Notes under the pieces: model-generated
Told to the model about the DNA's origin: nothing
Databases searched by the model: none
What the model saw: the letters and a program-made list of their open reading frames with translations, nothing else
Shown here: positions 63,779 through 64,000 of the stretch, piece by piece
Layout of the letters: each line of letters opens with the position of its first letter
Numbering within the stretch: the first letter of the stretch is position 1
Position numbers and translations under genes: made by a program
Source: Chloroflexota bacterium
Lineage (GTDB): Bacteria > Chloroflexota > Anaerolineae > Aggregatilineales > Phototrophicaceae
Length of the DNA: 64,000 nucleotides
Assembly (NCBI GenBank): GCA_011523515.1
Contig: WTGO01000118.1
Coordinates: 62,001-126,000, forward strand
Reading direction: 5' to 3'

Positions 63779-64000
63779 TTACTCGCCGCTCGCTGGCGCT
63801 TCGCCCTCAGACGCCGGCTCAGGCGTCTTTACCAATTCGTCATGGACGATGTTGGTGAAGGCGTTGAGCACGGTATCGCCCACCAGCACATAATACTCGG
63901 CATCACTAGACTTCAGCACGATGTCGCCGTCATCCATGGCTGCGCCAAAGGTCAGCGTGTAGGTCGCTTCAGTATATTCGGGTAACGCGGAGGAGGCGTC
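63779..64000 (-). CDS. C-terminal fragment of an uncharacterised protein (possibly DUF4340-like; runs off the right edge)
   Basis: Reverse-strand frame ...DASSALPEYTEATYTLTFGAAMDDGDIVLKSSDAEYYVLVGDTVLNAFTNIVHDELVKTPEPASEGEAPASGE*. Confidence 0.6.
   Translation of the reverse strand, partial: DASSALPEYTEATYTLTFGAAMDDGDIVLKSSDAEYYVLVGDTVLNAFTNIVHDELVKTPEPASEGEAPASGE

Overview
This 64 kb window is a gene-dense, GC-rich bacterial chromosome segment. Protein style suggests Chloroflexota-like, but that is tentative. It is mostly housekeeping and respiratory genes: a str operon (rpsL-rpsG-fusA-tuf, minus strand), a tmRNA gene, mfd, pth, a 13-14 gene complex I operon (nuoA to nuoN, minus strand, about 26.1-43.6 kb), a lone rpoB, an rpoD-dnaG cluster and a fused glyQS. 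Scattered metabolic, membrane and glycosyltransferase genes fill the rest. I saw no CRISPR array, prophage, IS element, defence island or clear tRNA gene. The most unusual signals are: (1) a complex I whose membrane subunits carry large non-canonical segments: NuoJ with a ~260 aa beta-rich, DUF4397-like double domain before its last TM helix, NuoL with His/Asp/Glu-rich loops, NuoH with an N-terminal Cys-pair loop and a C-terminal extension, and an acidic insert in NuoM; (2) non-canonical small genes inside the nuo operon (a TPR protein between nuoF and nuoG, and a frame-broken small membrane ORF between nuoC and nuoB); (3) rpoB that is not followed by rpoC and has its own promoter and an intrinsic terminator; (4) a tmRNA whose T-loop reads GGCAGGT instead of the TTCRANY type; (5) a Pth-TPR fusion; (6) three convergent gene pairs whose stop codons overlap by exactly 4 nt. 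All functional statements come from reading the sequence and family knowledge; no searches were run.
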